Origin: Lamellibrachia satsuma
Taxonomy: Eukaryota > Annelida > Polychaeta > Sabellida > Siboglinidae
Reading direction: 5' to 3'
Length of the DNA: 64,000 nucleotides
Assembly: GCA_033239005.1 (NCBI GenBank)
Contig: BSQZ01000006.1
Coordinates: 3,967,501 to 4,031,500 of the forward strand
Position numbers and translations under genes: made by a program. Below are positions 21,770-34,363 of this stretch, one piece after another (the first letter of the stretch is position 1; the number at the start of each line of letters is the position of its first letter). Below the pieces are notes generated by a model. The model searched no databases and had not been told where the DNA came from. It saw only the letters and a program-made list of their open reading frames with translations.

Positions 21770-22510
21770 TGACGATGTGCAGAATCTGCACATCAAAATT
21801 AATGTATGTTTTGCCTCTGGTGAAATCGTGACTTACATCACATTCACTATGTGGTGCCACTGATGGGGAGTTTGTTTACCACTGCCATAACTTAATTTAA
21901 TGTGCATATTCTGTACATCTTTATTTAATTTCGTAAACTACTAACTTTTGTCAAGAAACATCTCAGTTTCAATTGCATACAATTGTGGATAATGTATATA
22001 TAGAAAATGTGTCCAGAAACACAATGACGTTCGTTTTTGTTTGAAAATATGTTACGTTACTCAGTTGCCTGTTGCAATGACGTAACATGTCTTAAACAAC
22101 AATGACGTTGCCCAGCCAACAATTTCATTATATCACTCCGCAACTGTTCATTTTGAATTTATAATCAAGTTGTGACAGTGGTGATATGACGGGTGGCGCC
22201 ACTGTCGGAAGTGTGGACATGCAACAAAGACAGTGGCGCCACTCTGCATATCGACACTGCCACAACTTGACAATAAATTCAAAATGGACTGTGCGGAGTG
22301 GTATGTTGGCTGGGCAACGCGATTGTTGTCTACGACATGTTATGTTACTACAACTGTGCATTTGAGTACTATATGTTAACTAACAAATATTAGGAGTTTA
22401 CCAAATGAAAAGCCGATGTGCAGAATCTGAACATCAAATGTAAGTTGTGGCAGTGGTGAAATCGTGATTTACATTACATTCATTATGAGTCGCCATTGTC
22501 GGGGATTTGG
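21770..22510. repeat. GGCGCC-centred foldback repeat, copy 2 and flanking partial copies
   Basis: A large palindrome has arms at about 22083-22207 and 22229-22348. Both arms carry the CAACAATG/CGTTG region, GTTGCCCAGCCAAC, an ACTCCGC block, AAGTTGTG and GTGGCGCCACT. Partial copies of the inner unit lie at 21800-21900 and 22440-22510 (AAGTTGTGGCAGTGGTGAAA). The word GATGTGCAGAATCTG precedes two of them. The order of parts matches the 16.4-16.9 kb locus, so both come from one longer ancestral repeat. Confidence 0.7.
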
Positions 22511-22527
22511 AGTTTGGACTTGCAACA

Positions 22528-22690
22528 CACTAACCTCGATTATCCAGTCTCCGCGCTGTGGCGCCACCGTTTGTCGCAGGCATCTTCGCCTTCGCCGTTC
22601 TCGATAATGACGCCATTATCGAGAACGGCTGTTGCTTCAGGGGAACGCCTATACAGAATGGAGTGGTGACAGTGCAGAGGGGGTTGGCCT
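22528..22690 (-). mobile_element. Short non-autonomous element, internally deleted copy
   Basis: On the minus strand this reads CACTGTCACCACT, then GTATAGGCGTTC, then CGACAAACGGTGGCGCCAC and GGATAATCGAG. The same blocks, in the same order and further apart, lie on the plus strand at 46445-46815. The CTCGATTATCC end resembles pogo/Tigger-type TIRs, which is only an inference. No coding sequence is visible. Confidence 0.5.
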
Positions 22691-22856
22691 CCACATTATC
22701 TTTACTGGACGTATACAAAATATCACACTTGGCATGAGGTTCCATTAGGCCCTACTAATTTTTTAGCCGAGGAGCCCTCCTGAACGTTTCCAACTTTTTA
22801 TTTAAAACACCAAATTCCAAGATGGCCGACAGACAACTATTACCTATCTCGGTTTC

Positions 22857-22859
22857 GTG

Positions 22860-22894
<35 letters not shown>

Positions 22895-23000
22895 GTGCAT
22901 GCATTTACACACGCACGCACACACGCATGCACTCATACCACACACACACGCATGTACACACGCATGTACACACGCACATACACACATACACACACACGCA
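22857..23000. repeat. (GT)n then (CA)n microsatellite
   Basis: A GT-rich half followed by a CA-rich half (with CACG and CATG variants) makes a low-complexity inverted-repeat-like block. The open frames across it are not genes. Confidence 0.9.
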
Positions 23001-23370
23001 ATGTATAACGATGTAGTGCATATATTAGTTGTATCTCAGTATAATAATCATGTCGAAGAAATTCCATTTCTATTCTTCAAAAGACCTGACGTGTCTTGGA
23101 ATGTTTACAATATTTCTGTAAATTTCTTGATGGTTGAAACTAAGGAAAGTGTCCCCATTCTATTTAGAAATGGTCAAAATCTGAACTCGATATAATACAA
23201 AAATAATTATTTTGCACAAAAGTAGATATGGTGAGCTTCTTCTCGTCCAATCTGCCTGTTGTTTATTGTACCAGTGGGTCGAACCATGATCACTCTTCAG
23301 CCAATTTGTCCAAAGTCATCTAGGTTATCATCCATCTCTTCTTACTAAAGATAATGTAATACTCTTAAAA

Positions 23371-23589
<219 letters not shown>

Positions 23590-23764
23590 CAACAGAGGTG
23601 TCATACAAAGTACGTATTTTTTGTGCTGATGGGTGACACGAGAAATGGAAAATGTTGTCCTTGTTTTATATACTTTTATCCTAGAATCTGGGCAGCCATC
23701 CCATTTAGTTTCTTGCATTGTGCCCTTGGCCTAAACTGTATAACACTGATTGTCACTCTAGTTA

Positions 23765-23855
23765 AACATGTGGTTGCATCAACTCAACATGTGGCTGCAT
23801 CAACTCAACATGTGGTTGCATCAACTCAACATGTGGCTGCATCAACTCAACATGT
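23765..23855. repeat. 21-bp tandem repeat, about four copies
   Basis: The unit AACATGTGG(T/C)TGCATCAACTC repeats about four times, with T and C alternating at one position. Confidence 0.85.
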
Positions 23856-24689
23856 CTTCGGATAACGTAGAAAAGGGTAAAGGTACGTTGCAATATAGCG
23901 AGGTATCCAGTCCTTGGGACTGTTCAAAGCGCTTTACACTTCACTCCCTGGCAGACCTGTTTATTCCAACGCCATCTCGAGTTCGCTTGGAAGCATTCAG
24001 CCCCCAACTCATAGTTGATGGTTTCTCAGTTGCTGGCATTTCATCTGCCTTTCATCTGCATTTCATCTTCTTCCACCGCTGTTATAGGATCACCCTAGTT
24101 TCGTTTTTTTTACCTATCTAGGACAGGTAGGAGAACAATTGCCAAACGACCAGCAGTAGGGATGTAAACAGGACTGCTTACGTTCCCTGTAGCGTGCACG
24201 ATTGGCTGCCGAATTGTGCCGCTTTTTGAATGACATCTAATAAAATATACAAGAATACTTAAACTATAATAGGAACAATTGTGATATTTCAAGTTTGTTT
24301 TCAAATATAATGTATTCGCCATATCATCTTAGGTGACAACAGGTGAAGACCGAGCTATAGGAAAATACCCAAGCTAGATCGTTTTTTTCTAATCAATAAT
24401 TTGTTCAGCGTTATCCATTTTTACGCCGAAACGTTTTATTATATCCAAATGTTATGAACCGTTTCTGTTTTTGATTACAAATGATAAATGTATATGCGTA
24501 TTAAAACGTAACAAATGTAACACTTTGTACTGTATTTCGACAGCATATACTATTTAATATAAGTAATGAAGGAGAGAGTTTAATGATCGAACCAGTGGTG
24601 TTATATAATATGCTGGCTACAAGTTCAGTACACGCTCATTCCATATGGATTTTTTAATTGAATTGAATTTGTGTTTATTCAACATATCG

Positions 24690-26080
24690 TACAAAACATC
24701 ACAAAATACTTATAACAAAATCTACAATAAATTGTAGGTTTTAAGTAAGAAGATGCATACACAAGTCATTAATATACATAATAAAAAGAGTTGGACCAAG
24801 AATTTACCCTTGTGGTACACCGTAAGTAATAGGTCAATAACTAGAATTCACACAATTGAAACATACAATTTTTTTTATTTTCCAAGTAACTACACAACCA
24901 TTTTTTGCAACACCTCTAACACCACAATGGTGTTTATCAACACGAATATTGTGATCCACCGTACGAAGTCAATAAAACACCAATAGATTTCAAAAGATTT
25001 CCTTTATCCGTAGCATTTGTAAGTTATTAAACTAATTCCGTAATTGCTATGGATGTTGACATATTTTTTCTGAAGCCACACTGGCGTAAGTACACAAGTT
25101 GCTTTGTATTAATTTTAGAAAATCCATTAGCCTTTTGTTGAAAACATTTTCAAGAATATTGGAGAACTGAGGTATTAGATATGTTGGTCTATAACTGGAA
25201 ATACTTTGCGCATCCCCTGATTTGAATGGAGGAATGACTCGTGGTGCAATTTTCATATCATCTGGAAACAAACCGTGTTCCAAAGAAAAGTTACACATAT
25301 TCCTTAATGGAGTTGTAATGTAATTAATTACTTGTAATGTGATGTAATGAATGATTTGTTTAGCTAAACATATATCAATGCCATCATAACCTTTTGATTT
25401 CTAATTCTTAGCATTACGTACAATATATCATCATTGACTGGAAACAAAAATACGGTATCCTCACTTTTATCTCCCAAGAAATACCCAACCTATGTATTAC
25501 AGGTAGGTATACCTCTGGATAATAAGGATCCTGCATTCACAAAAAAAAACAATTGTTTAAATATTCGGCAATATTTTTTCCCCTCAGATAATTAATCCAT
25601 TGCATTTAAATTCAGAGGGATATGATGACTTTTTGCTGATTGTTTATTCAACAGATTGTTAGTCATTTTCCATGTTTCCTTCTTTTTTTCTAATAAGTCT
25701 GAGTAATATTGCTTTCCGCAACATCTCAAGATGGATGTGAGTAAATTCTTATATACATACAGTACATTTTACGTGCATTTTTAAATCCAGTAGTCATCCA
25801 AGATTTATGTTGCCGTTTGTCCTTTCGGGGGTATGTTGTAACAGGAAAACAAGCATCGTGAATATTAGTTTCAGTAAACTTACTGTAGATAACGTTAACG
25901 TCGTTGTTGTTCGATGTTCTTTCCCATTTTGGATGAGCTAATTTGTTGATAAATAATTGTAATTTTTCTTCATTAATTAATCTTGTTTCAATAAACTGGC
26001 TATCTTATATTGTTTTGTTTGTTGTCATATGTTTTTTGTCTTGTATATATGTTTGAATGTCGTCGTCGACAACATACTTA
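24690..26080 (-). pseudogene. Decayed LINE reverse transcriptase
   Basis: Read on the minus strand from right to left, a jockey-group RT can be followed through many stops and frameshifts. An upstream linker (near 25700-25750) leads to a block near 25290 (CNFSLEHGLFPDDMK), IPPFKSGDAQSISSYRP, FSNILENVFNKRLMDFL, a decayed first catalytic block near 24960, then YGVPQG and ILGPTLFIMYINDL near 24800. It is clearly dead. It is not the same family as the CR1 copies. The exact clade is not determined. Confidence 0.75.
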
Positions 26081-27077
26081 AATGCTCAAACATAGTTTTG
26101 ACGTTAGGGTGTGGGGTTACCTCCATAGTCAATACCACGCGTCTCTATCTTCGACTTTCACGCACTCGGTAAGGGCCCCCACAAAAAGTCTGTACCAGGC
26201 ACATTGTTAACCAGGCACTGTGTATATTTACATACATATATAATAAACACATGATATACATACTTATATTAACATGCACATCCCTGCACATACAATTGTC
26301 AAGAGTGCATGAATGCTGAACTAATGCATTGCTTAGACCGGTATGATAATTGTCGAGATAGAAGGAATGCGGTATTTTAAGTTTAAATGTTAAACAAGAT
26401 TGTGATGTTATTAAGTTTGCTTGGCAGATTATACGTTACTAAATCGCTTAAACAATTTCCATATGCAGATTTGGTAATTTTATTATATTTGTGTAGAGTC
26501 TTATTATAGGAAAGCGAACTTAGACATATGGCATAGCACAAGACAGATGATTTTCAACAGAATACCAGAAGCAGAATTCAAAGTTACAAAAGAGAGTTTG
26601 CCCTCTAAGTTACCGTTTCAAAGTCCAGTCATTGGGACAATAAACATACACAATTATTATAGACAACATAATATTAATCTAAAAATACGGAATCACATCA
26701 GATGAATTTAGATAAACAAAGACGTCCTACAGCATTGTTTCTGTCTGGGTTGAGGTGATGTAGAGTAATTTCTTCCGCGACATCGACTTCACTGTGTCAG
26801 TTTTCGACGTTTTCCCCCGAGTTTGGCTGCACAGAAACACGGTCCAAGTCCGTCGAAACTGTGGTATAAGAAAGATATACATTTTCATTTGATGGGCGGA
26901 CCGTGCGTGATTGCGACGGAATCCGACTGCTTGTAATCGCCTGGTTGTCTGGCAAACAGTCACGTGATGGATTTAACAATTACGCCGCGGCTGGACTTTA
27001 CAGTGAACACGCCTAGCACAGCTGCAATACTGCACCTCGTAGGGTAAGACATATATGCATACACACTATGTGAATGC

Positions 27078-27078
<1 letters not shown>
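26080..27078. other. No recognised gene
   Basis: This is AT-rich unique sequence with no recognisable coding region or repeat structure. Short open frames on the minus strand near 26727-26979 have no recognisable features. Confidence 0.4.
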
Positions 27079-27079
<1 letters not shown>

Positions 27080-27167
<88 letters not shown>

Positions 27168-27190
27168 AATATATATATATATATATGTTA
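27080..27190. repeat. (TA)n microsatellite with short (CA)n
   Basis: TA repeats run to about 27152, then CACACACA, then TA again. It lies just left of the DNA transposon at 27211. Confidence 0.95.
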
Positions 27191-27202
27191 TACATATGCA
27201 TA

Positions 27203-27210
27203 TATACATA
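27203..27210. repeat. Left 8-bp target-site duplication TATACATA
   Basis: TATACATA directly precedes the left TIR, and the same eight bases directly follow the right TIR at 29986-29993. The flanks are TA-rich, so chance identity cannot be ruled out. Confidence 0.6.
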
Positions 27211-27537
27211 TGGACAATTCCATGACTCAAGGGACATGAGGGAAAAAATAAAATTTCATTATTTAAAAATTTATTCAAAAGACCCCTAATTTGCAGAAAA
27301 ACAGAACATTCTTGTTGACACATAGTTTTCCTCGTGGTTCTGGCATCAACACATATAACAATTTCAAGGCTACAGATTACCCAAAAATAGGAATATTAAG
27401 CCTCTCAAATCACCTTTGACGCTTCATTTCACTCAGTTTATAATGTCAGTAGCATCAGTGTAAAGAATAAGGAAGTTTAACATATTTTCTGAAGTAGGTA
27501 GCCAAAAATTGGATTTGAAGCAATGTGCTCATTCAGT

Positions 27538-27766
27538 GTAACGTCCGTCACAAAAAAAATCAGAATTGTTTCAGTGAGAAGAAAATCTGAAGGCATCTAA
27601 ACATGTCGTTTCTAATTCTCTTAGCACTAGCCAAGGCAAATTTAATAAATATGTCAGTCAGTCTTGAAGTTACGTGATTTTAATTTGAGAGAGGAAAGAA
27701 AATCGTACCACCCGTCACATGTAACGTCCGTCACAGGAAAAAGTGGATTCAGTAACGTCCGTCACA
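27538..27766 (+). promoter_or_regulatory. Left subterminal motif cluster GTAACGTCCGTCACA
   Basis: There are three copies, at 27538-27552, 27721-27735 and 27752-27766, all on the plus strand. Motif identity stays exact over 14 bases although the neighbouring sequence is AT-rich and unrelated, which suggests a binding site. Confidence 0.65.
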
Positions 27767-27928
27767 TTCCTATAAGACATGAAAAGTCTTTATTATTGTC
27801 TTAGTCATGCAGCATATTTAGAACAAAAGGTGGTTTCACTAATTACCACTAGATGGCAGCTGCAGCATGATGATATTTTAGCCACAATTATTCAGTAATT
27901 CCGCACTTAGTAGAGACTTTCAAAGGTA

Positions 27929-29051
27929 GTGGAAGAGGGAACAACTGATGATTTGCGCACCTACATTTCCTCTATATTGCCCCAATTTATGGAGCACCGC
28001 TACAGTAAACGAGAGCAGGCAGCAGCTTATAAATTGGAGCCGGAGGCAATTGAAGGTAGTGAGAATAAGACATTGCTGCAGGATGACTTTTCAAAAAACT
28101 ATACGTGTCAATACCAGGATGAGACACAAAGTGCTCATTGGCTGCAACATTAAGTGAACCTTTTTACAGCAGCCCTGTGGCATACTGGCATGCTCCACTC
28201 GATTGTGATAGCATCCGATAATCTTGCAAATTCTAAAGACACTATCATAGCATACCTTGACATGCTCTTGGAAATGATCCCTAATTCAGTCAAAACTGTA
28301 CCGATTTGGTCTGATGGACCAGCGTCGCAATTCAAAAACCGCTTCACAGCAGCTGCTATGATCTCGCTACAGGAAAAACACAACAAGAATATTCACTGGA
28401 ATGTCTTTGCCACGTCTCACGGGGCCTGTCAATGGGATAGGTGGCGCTGTAAAACGGTACGCGTGGACTGCAGTGAAACAAAGGAAGGAAATAGTGGTGA
28501 ACCGCGCGTCCTCCTTTGTTGAGGTGGCTGGGAGCAGGTCAGTGTCCTTGAAATGACTACACCCGATATAGAAAAGAAACGAGGCCCTCAAATTGAAAGA
28601 GGTGTTCATCGATGCCCCGGCCATCAAAGGAATTGCTCGGTTCCACTACCTCACCACTGAGGATGGTCGCTGTGTCCCAGCCATCAAAGGAATTGCTCGG
28701 TTCCACTACCTCACCACTGAGGATGGTCGCTGTGTCCCCTTCATTCTGACAAATGATGCAGTGGAAACTTCCGAAGAAATTCATCTGCCTGCTGATGAGC
28801 CCCCTACTGACACGACAGAAGAAGAGCCAATCCAAGTTGGTGATTGGAGGTTTGTTGAATATGACGATAAACTCTTTCCTGGAGAGGTAAAGCAGATTCG
28901 TGATGGGAATTACGAAGTGAGCGTTATGCACCGAGCTGGTACCACCTGGAAATGGCCATCCAAAGAGGACGAGATCTTCTATGTTAGAGAGAAGATGAAG
29001 AAAAAGCTGCCGCCACCCACCATGATCAATGAAACGGATCGTTGGGGGTGA
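27929..29051 (+). pseudogene. Broken transposase-like gene of the 27211 element
   Basis: This belongs to an invertebrate mobile-element protein family that I recognise by motifs rather than by name. The stretches are DDFSKNYTCQYQDETQSAHW, FTAALWHTGMLHSIV, SDNLANSKDTIIAYLDMLL, PIWSDGPASQFKNRF and NVFATSHG, then a GGAVKR block in another frame. The C-terminal block is KLFPGEVKQI with TTWKWPSKEDEIFYV. The spaced Asp-containing motifs suggest an RNase H-like fold, by inference. Breaks seen are an in-frame TAA at 28151-28153, frameshifts near 28420, 28550 and 28578, and a 60-bp tandem duplication (28618-28737, PAIKGIARFHYL twice). The N-terminus is missing or lies in an unseen exon. Confidence 0.75.
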
Positions 29052-29590
29052 GTTTCCCCAATTTTGATTAACCGTAGGTTTTAATATAAGGCCAAGTAGT
29101 CCTGAATATGATACAAAATGGTATATTACCAGATCTTTAATTTTGAATGAATCCATACCACATGATACCTGCTACTACTGTAACCTGTATGAAAGATTTC
29201 CATGCAATGGTAATCTAAAAATGCACCCGTATATGACATTGGTGGACTTGTAACTTTTCACAGGCAGTGATGCTTTGGACTGTTTTTTTATTTACAGACC
29301 CTTGTGTAACCAGTTTAGGGGACTGTGTTTGTCTTCAACTTGACAGTTTTTAGATGAACTTTACCTTTAGAATAACTGCAGGCTGTTAAATGACAGAAAT
29401 GTACAAGAGACTATGGATATATTGGTAAATCCTCAGTGGCTTCGTATAATTTTAAAAGTCTGTGAACGTTTAGTTAAAAGACATCAAATTCCATATCATT
29501 ATCTTCATCAAATGCTTTTATCATCACAGCAGAGGGCAATGTACTGCTTTTTATGGACACAGAGCTTCATTTTATGTCAGTGGACAAAAT

Positions 29591-29972
29591 GTAACGTCCG
29601 TCACACACAATTATTTAATAATTGTCCTTATACTTTTGTTTTCAAGCTGAATTGTAATTGGTAGTATTCTATAGCCAGGATACTTTCACTCCAAGGACAA
29701 ATAATTATTTGTACAATGTAAGGGTTTCACATAATTTTGGAAATAAAGTTAGTTGGTTTTTACGCATGTCCTTTTTGAAGTAACGTCCGTCACGCGCATA
29801 TTTCCGATTACCCACCAAGTCATAAATATTCCTAGGCACTTTTCCCTGTGGCACTAAATAGACTTTGACGTTGGCAAGTCTCATCCACAGGGCCAAGTTC
29901 CTGGGGGTACCACTTTATCAATCAGGGAAGTTGGAATGACCTCCGATCTCTCTGAATGTAACGTCCGTCACG
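29591..29972 (+). promoter_or_regulatory. Right subterminal motif cluster GTAACGTCCGTCAC
   Basis: There are three copies, at 29591-29605, 29780-29793 and 29958-29972. The last is directly beside the right TIR. They have the same orientation as the left cluster, so the motif is a direct, not an inverted, feature of the element. Confidence 0.65.
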
Positions 29973-29993
29973 GTGGAATTGTCCATATACATA

Positions 29994-30055
29994 TGCATAT
30001 ACATACATATATGTATGTATGTATGTATTCATGTATGTATGTATGTATATATATA
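29994..30055. repeat. (ATGT)n microsatellite
   Basis: TGTATGTATG-type repeats adjoin the right end of the transposon. The insertion therefore went into TA/ATGT-rich DNA. Confidence 0.85.
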
Positions 30056-30151
30056 TCGTGTTCGAAATCAAGCGGGAACAGGTTTTTATATATTTTTTTT
30101 CGTTTGCGAACATGCAAAAAAACGGGAACCATGATCAATCTCTGCAACACC

Positions 30152-31712
30152 ATGTTGTAACAAATAATGACAACATGTATCATGTGAACGTATGTTGTAA
30201 CAAATAATGACAACATGTATCATGTGAACGTATGTTGTAACAAATAATGACAACATGTATCATGTGAACGTATGTTGTAACAAATAATGACAACATGTAT
30301 CATGTGAACGTATGTTGTAACAAATAATGACAACATGTATCATGTGAACGTATGTTGTAACAAATAATGACAACATGTATCATGTGAACGTATGTTGTAA
30401 CAAATAATGACAACATGTATCATGTGAACGTATGTTGTAACAAATAATGACAACATGTATCATGTGAACGTATGTTGTAACAAATAATGACAACATGCAT
30501 CATGTGAACGTATGTTGTAACAAATAATGACAACATGCATCATGTGAACGTATGTTGTAACAAATAATGACAACATGCATCATGTGAACGTATGTTGTAA
30601 CAAATAATGACAACATGCATCATGTGAACGTATGTTGTAACAAATAATGACAACATGCATCATGTGAACGTATGTTGTAACAAATAATGACAACATGCAT
30701 CATGTGAACGTATGTTGTAACAAATAATGACAACATGCATCATGTGAACGTATGTTGTAACAAATAATGACAACATGCATCATGTGAACGTATGTTGTAA
30801 CAAATAATGACAACATGCATCATGTGAACGTATGTTGTAACAAATAATGACAACATGCATCATGTGAACGTATGTTGTAACAAATAATGACAACATGTAT
30901 CATGTGAACGTATGTTGTAACAAATAATGACAACATGCATCATGTGAACGTATGTTGTAACAAATAATGACAACATGTATCATGTGAACGTATGTTGTAA
31001 CAAATAATGACAACATGCATCATGTGAACGTATGTTGTAACAAATAATGACAACATGTATCATGTGAACGTATGTTGTAACAAATAATGACAACATGTGT
31101 CATGTGAACGTATGTTGTAACAAATAATGACAACATGTATCATGTGAACGTATGTTGTAACAAATAATGACAACATGCATCATGTGAACGTATGTTGTAA
31201 CAAATAATGACAACATGTATCATGTGAACGTATGTTGTAACAAATAATGACAACATGCATCATGTGAACGTATGTTGTAACAAATAATGACAACATGTAT
31301 CATGTGAACGTATGTTGTAACAAATAATGACAACATGCATCATGTGAACGTATGTTGTAACAAATAATGACAACATGTATCATGTGAACGTATGTTGTAA
31401 CAAATAATGACAACATGCATCATGTGAACGTATGTTGTAACAAATAATGACAACATGCATCATGTGAACGTATGTTGTAACAAATAATGCCAACATGCAT
31501 CATGTGAACGTATGTTGTAACAAATAATGACAACATGCATCATGTGAACGTATGTTGTAACAAATAATGACAACATGCATCATGCGAACGTATGTTGTAA
31601 CAAATAATGACAACATGTATCATGTGAACGTATGTTGTAACAAATAATGACAACATGATCATGTGAACGTATGTTGTAACAAATAATGACAACATGTATC
31701 ATGTGAACGTAT
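30152..31712. repeat. 40-bp satellite, about 39 copies
   Basis: The unit contains TATGTTGTAACAAATAATGA then CAACATGYATCATGTGAACG, exactly 40 bp. Inside each unit ATGTTGT and ACAACAT form a 7-bp inverted repeat around an 11-base spacer. The Y position is T in the first units, C in a block of about ten units, then alternates T and C from about 30890 to 31420, which gives an 80-bp dimer pattern. Only a handful of other substitutions occur, so the array is young or homogenised. Confidence 0.97.
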
Positions 31713-31799
31713 GAACAATTTTATCATGGTAAATAACTGAATAATAAATCAAATAATGTTACATTTCAAAATTTAACAACACCATATAATAAGATCGTC

Positions 31800-31990
31800 T
31801 TGAGCTTGACTTAGATTTGATATCCTCTCAATATCCTTGTCTCTACCGTTGTTAGGCCACATTCTTTCTTGTTAGGCTTTTCTCAGAACTAAGGTATCTC
31901 AATTCTGGAATCAGTTTAGTTGGTCTTCTCTGTATTCTTTCTAGCGCATAAGTGTCCTTCTTTTGACACAATGAGCTACACTGGACTGTT
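31800..31990 (-). pseudogene. CR1-like LINE 3' coding fragment
   Basis: On the minus strand the sequence reads LERIQRRPTKLIPELRYLSS, then, after a frameshift, ECGLTTVETRILRGYQI. It matches the same C-terminal block as in the CR1 copies at 14.4 and 53.1 kb, with many differences. The flanks at 31720-31800 and 31990-32500 show nothing recognisable. Confidence 0.7.
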
Positions 31991-32510
31991 GTGGAATTGT
32001 CTCAATTTCCATTAGAGCAACATGATGACAACCAATGAACGAAAGTATGTGGACATAGCTCTCGAATACGATCCTAATGTGACGCTTCCAACTACCTGGT
32101 CATTACTATCGCCACAAAGAAGAACCAGTGTCAATATTAATTGTGTGGACACCCACTGATCGCGAAAACCTTGGTGTTGACGTGGTCGACCTTCCGTCCC
32201 TAATAAACAACCGACGAAGCATGGACGCATAAAGAGGGATTGGTCGTATTTAATAAAAGGTGGAGCTTTTTGTACTGAGGTTTTTAGTCCAATAAAAGTC
32301 CGTCGGGGTCGGCCGCCCTTGGCTTCGGGCTTGAAACTACCGAGGTTGATCGGATTAAAAGTGTTATTGGTACGAAGCTACATTGAAACAGCACAATTGA
32401 AACTATCTCAGCATTGAGAGTTTAATTAGCAAAGCGAACGAAAGTGCACAGGCGCACGCACAAATGCACGCCATTTTACGCAGTCCACGGTATAAACAAG
32501 TCATACTCAC

Positions 32511-32621
32511 TCTACTGCTGACGACGCAATACAGCAAGAACCGGCTCGTGATATTGATCGTCTGCATCAAGTTCGCGCAGACGAGTACCACGGAGAACAC
32601 GGCGTTTGTGTCCGGATTCAC
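32511..32621 (-). CDS. GPCR coding exon 3 (TM7)
   Basis: This exon is 111 bp, 37 codons, phase 0 at both ends. The acceptor is CCCACAG before GTGAATCC, and the donor is AGTAGA then GTGAGTATG. It encodes the third extracellular loop and helix 7: VNPDTNAVFSVVLVCANLMQ then TINITSRFLLYC. The usual NPxxY is absent; the place is taken by ITSRFLLYC. The next exon, for helix 8 and the cytoplasmic tail, should lie at lower coordinates, but I could not identify it. Confidence 0.75.
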
Positions 32622-33063
32622 CTGTGGGAAACATAAGTCGTTATTATAATTCTGATTTGAAATCCTTATGGTTTGCGGCTAGTTTGTTTCTTCGCATGTT
32701 ACAACTTCTTTGGTGTTGTTGACCAATTTTATTTGCAACTGTGTTCGACACTTCATTACCAGCAATAACGCTTTTTTGGTAAGGAATCCATCGAGTTTAT
32801 CTATAACGTTATTTATCTGTTTTGTGTCAGGAGTAAATGCTGACATTTTGACAGGGTTACTTATTTTGGCACAACTGATGTCTATGCAGACCCGTCCTCG
32901 GGGGATGGGGGTTGAAAGAATTTGTTTTAACTGTAACATTTTAAGAAAGTTTCCCAGAAATCTTTTCAAAACAATGGCCTGCTATGTTCATTCATTGATT
33001 TTCGGGTAACATGTGTTTAGGTGATTTATACTTCGTCGTCATTCTAAACATCGGCGGTCTCAC

Positions 33064-33744
33064 CTGTTGGTACCAGAGGTTGAGTATCACGGACGGCGAC
33101 ACCAGAATCACGAACATGGCGAGATTTCCGAGGATAATCAACGTGATTTGTCTGGCGGCTTTGATGTTCCTTTCAGTGATTATACAGCGCCAGCGCCTGC
33201 GCGTGCGCACCGACTGGCGTAGCGCGCGCACAAGCTGCACATAGCAGAAGCCGAGAATGGCGACGGGGACGAAGTAGGTCATTATCGCCCAGACGGCGGA
33301 CAAGCCTCGCTGCAGGGCGGGGTTGTGCACGAGGAAGCCCTCGTCCAGGATGTAATACGCTACATCCTGGCACTCGAACGTCACCACAGAGTATGTGGTA
33401 AGCTTGGGAAGCATTATGAGCAACCAGGCGAGTAAAGTCACGACAGCCGAAACGCGCACCCACTTGGCACTCAGCAGGCGGCTTGACCGCAGGGGCCGGC
33501 AGATGGCGTTGTGGCGGCCGACGGCCATGATGACGCTGAGCCACGTGCTCGTGTTGACGAACACGTTGCGCACGTAAGAGCTGTACATGCGCGTGTAGAG
33601 GTGAGCGCCTCTCGTCGTGAACACAGCGCTCGAGTAGCCAAGAAAGGCGCTGGGCAGACTGACTAGACCGTAACACATGTCGGACAGGGCGAGGGCCGCC
33701 AGTCCGACCAGGATCGACCGCTCGATGGCGTTACGCGGGGCCAC
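33064..33744 (-). CDS. GPCR coding exon 2 (TM2-TM6)
   Basis: This exon is 681 bp, 227 codons, phase 0. The acceptor is CGAGACAG before GTGGCCCC, and the donor is CAACAG then GTGAGA. It encodes TM2 (LVGLAALALSDMCYGLVSLP), TM3 (NVFVNTSTWLSVIMAVGRHN then AICRPL), TM4 (VSAVVTLLAWLLIMLP), TM5 (WAIMTYFVPVAILGFCYVQL), a basic third loop (RQSVRTRRRWR) and TM6 (ITLIILGNLAMFVILVSPSV). The DRY motif is replaced by GRH, and the usual TM3 cysteine is not evident, although loop 2 keeps a Cys (TFECQD). The layout fits rhodopsin-family peptide receptors, in the broad FMRFamide or sex-peptide-receptor-like group of invertebrates. The ligand cannot be told. Confidence 0.88.
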
Positions 33745-33751
33745 CTGTCTC

Positions 33752-33782
<31 letters not shown>

Positions 33783-33789
33783 ATAATAT

Positions 33790-34363
<574 letters not shown>

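Larger units (their letters stand above)
27211..29985 (+). mobile_element. DNA transposon with 12-bp TIRs and six subterminal motifs
   Basis: The left terminus TGGACAATTCCA (27211-27222) and the right terminus TGGAATTGTCCA (29974-29985) are perfect inverted repeats. They are flanked by the 8-bp direct repeat TATACATA. The 2775-bp interior holds a broken transposase-like gene (27929-29051). It also holds six same-orientation copies of GTAACGTCCGTCAC, three on each side of the gene. Repeated subterminal motifs of this kind are usual transposase binding sites, and 8-bp duplications occur in hAT, Merlin and KDZ-type elements. I do not assign a superfamily. Confidence 0.75.
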
